Shown here piece by piece: positions 63,268 to 64,000 of a DNA stretch of 64,000 nucleotides; the stretch's first letter is position 1, and every line of letters starts with the position of its first letter. The position numbers were made by a program, and so were the translations under genes. Source of the stretch: Bacillus bingmayongensis (lineage in GTDB: Bacteria; Bacillota; Bacilli; Bacillales; Bacillaceae_G); assembly GCF_000299035.1 (NCBI RefSeq), contig NZ_AKCS01000018.1:1-64000 (forward strand), given 5' to 3'. The notes under the pieces are model-generated. The model saw only the letters and a program-made list of their open reading frames with translations, was not told where the DNA came from and made no database searches.

Positions 63268-64000
63268 CTATTTTGATTGTATTTTAGAACGTAACGAGAA
63301 GCCTAAGTCAATTATACCTAAGATTGTTACAAGAGGAAACAAGATAGGAACAATCATAACTAAAACAAAGCTAATAATAGGAATCGCCTTCGTATAGCCT
63401 TTTATATGTGCAAAAAAGGCTATACATGAAAATCCCTGAAATACGAGTAACAAAGAAAAAATAGTATATAGATTAGTGAATGCCATGTCTAAATATGAAC
63501 CTGATTCCACCTTTATAAAAGTGGAAAGCAAAATAAATATAACGTAATACCAAACAATATTCTTTGGCAATTGCATATCTCGAAATTTAGACCACGGTGT
63601 TACAGTATACTTCAATCTTCTTAAAACATTCCCTGCCATCAAGACCGTCAACCAAGAAAAGATTAAAGAAACCATTACAAGTAAACTTGGTAGAAGCATC
63701 CAGATTATATCACTAAACTGTCCGAATAAATCTTTTTGCTCTTTACTAATCGGCGCACCGGTAGCTTTCATTATCTTCTCACTTTGTTCCATTCCTTCTT
63801 TAAGCATATCTTGCATTTGCTTAATTAAATCTATGTTTAAAAGTTTTATACTTACAACATAAATAAGAACAAAACTAAACAAATATGCAAGCATTCCTAC
63901 TAACAATATTTCCACTGGTCCTTTTTTCTTCTTATACATATATCCTAAAGCAACACCTATTATGCCAGACATACATGTATTCACGAGACTCAGCGGAGAA
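63268..64000 (-). CDS. yybS: YybS-like DUF2232 membrane protein, N-terminus cut by window edge
   Basis: At least 243 residues are visible; the frame continues past the window end, and the GTG at 63984 is internal. The seven or so visible segments include five to six membrane helices and a soluble loop (KATGAPISKEQKDLFGQF). It matches the DUF2232/YybS family encoded just before gdpP in Bacillus. B. subtilis YybS is about 309 residues, so roughly 65 are missing. Function unknown. The 140-base gap to gdpP shows no terminator. Confidence 0.8.
   Translation of the reverse strand, partial: SPLSLVNTCMSGIIGVALGYMYKKKKGPVEILLVGMLAYLFSFVLIYVVSIKLLNIDLIKQMQDMLKEGMEQSEKIMKATGAPISKEQKDLFGQFSDIIWMLLPSLLVMVSLIFSWLTVLMAGNVLRRLKYTVTPWSKFRDMQLPKNIVWYYVIFILLSTFIKVESGSYLDMAFTNLYTIFSLLLVFQGFSCIAFFAHIKGYTKAIPIISFVLVMIVPILFPLVTILGIIDLGFSLRSKIQSK

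Overview
The window looks like an origin-proximal stretch of a Bacillus cereus group chromosome. The evidence is AT-rich Firmicute-style DNA with strong Shine-Dalgarno sequences, the block yybS-gdpP-rplI-dnaB-purA-tRNAs-walRKHIJ-htrC-rlmH in the order known from Bacillus (all on the minus strand), and accessory genes typical of the B. cereus group: a bacterial nitric oxide synthase, a CxxH/CxxC protein, hemolysin III, fused MsrAB, and two copies of a short repeat that resembles the B. cereus-group element bcr1.

Layout. 1-963 is the right part of an IS3-family insertion sequence with a programmed -1 frameshift site. 1036-17508 is dominated by cell-envelope glycosylation. It holds two paralogous GT-C-like membrane proteins, a GT2/flippase pair followed by a YfhO-family protein, and a four-gene minus-strand operon (GT2, large GT-C-like protein, two overlapping SMR-type subunits) that reads like a complete lipid-linked sugar synthesis, flipping and transfer cassette. 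Between these lie a thioesterase, an SDR/TetR pair with two matching operators, and an ABC-F ATPase. 17710-21852 is a TetR/RND efflux pair (YerO/SwrC-like) with palindromic operators. 21878-28874 holds MsrAB, an AI-2E-family membrane protein, the lrgAB/lytSR (pyruvate-responsive PftAB/LytST-type) locus with a cre box, and a repetitive protein. 29104-36652 is a mosaic: a tiny ORF, nos, a gutted Mn-superoxide dismutase gene, an SDR, a UreI-like channel, galE, a bcr1-like repeat, hemolysin III, DUF1836 and Crp/Fnr regulators, and a DoxX-like protein. 36716-48857 carries an ECF-type sigma factor with an unknown partner, dbpA, a complete dct C4-dicarboxylate sensing and uptake locus, guaC, pepF and a radical SAM/SPASM gene with an attenuator-like leader. 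49105-64000 is the conserved origin-side block: rlmH, a DnaA-box cluster, htrC, the essential WalRK two-component system with its accessory genes, four tRNAs (Lys-Glu-Asp-Phe), purA, dnaB, rplI, gdpP and a truncated yybS.

How the genes work together. Several loci carry visible regulatory sites that fit their functions. Cre boxes lie upstream of lrgAB and dctP, PurR-box pairs with identical spacing lie upstream of guaC and purA, TetR operators lie upstream of the SDR and the RND pump, and a Crp/Fnr-like palindrome lies upstream of the Crp/Fnr gene. The strongest unusual observations are the internally deleted sodA remnant, the two bcr1-like repeats (one inserted on a stop codon), the DnaA-box cluster over the CxxH/CxxC gene, the leader hairpin of the radical SAM gene, a hairpin that may bridge the Shine-Dalgarno of the UreI-like gene, and a small membrane-protein gene whose start is out of frame by one base. 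I did not find a CRISPR array, prophage or clearly new defence system.
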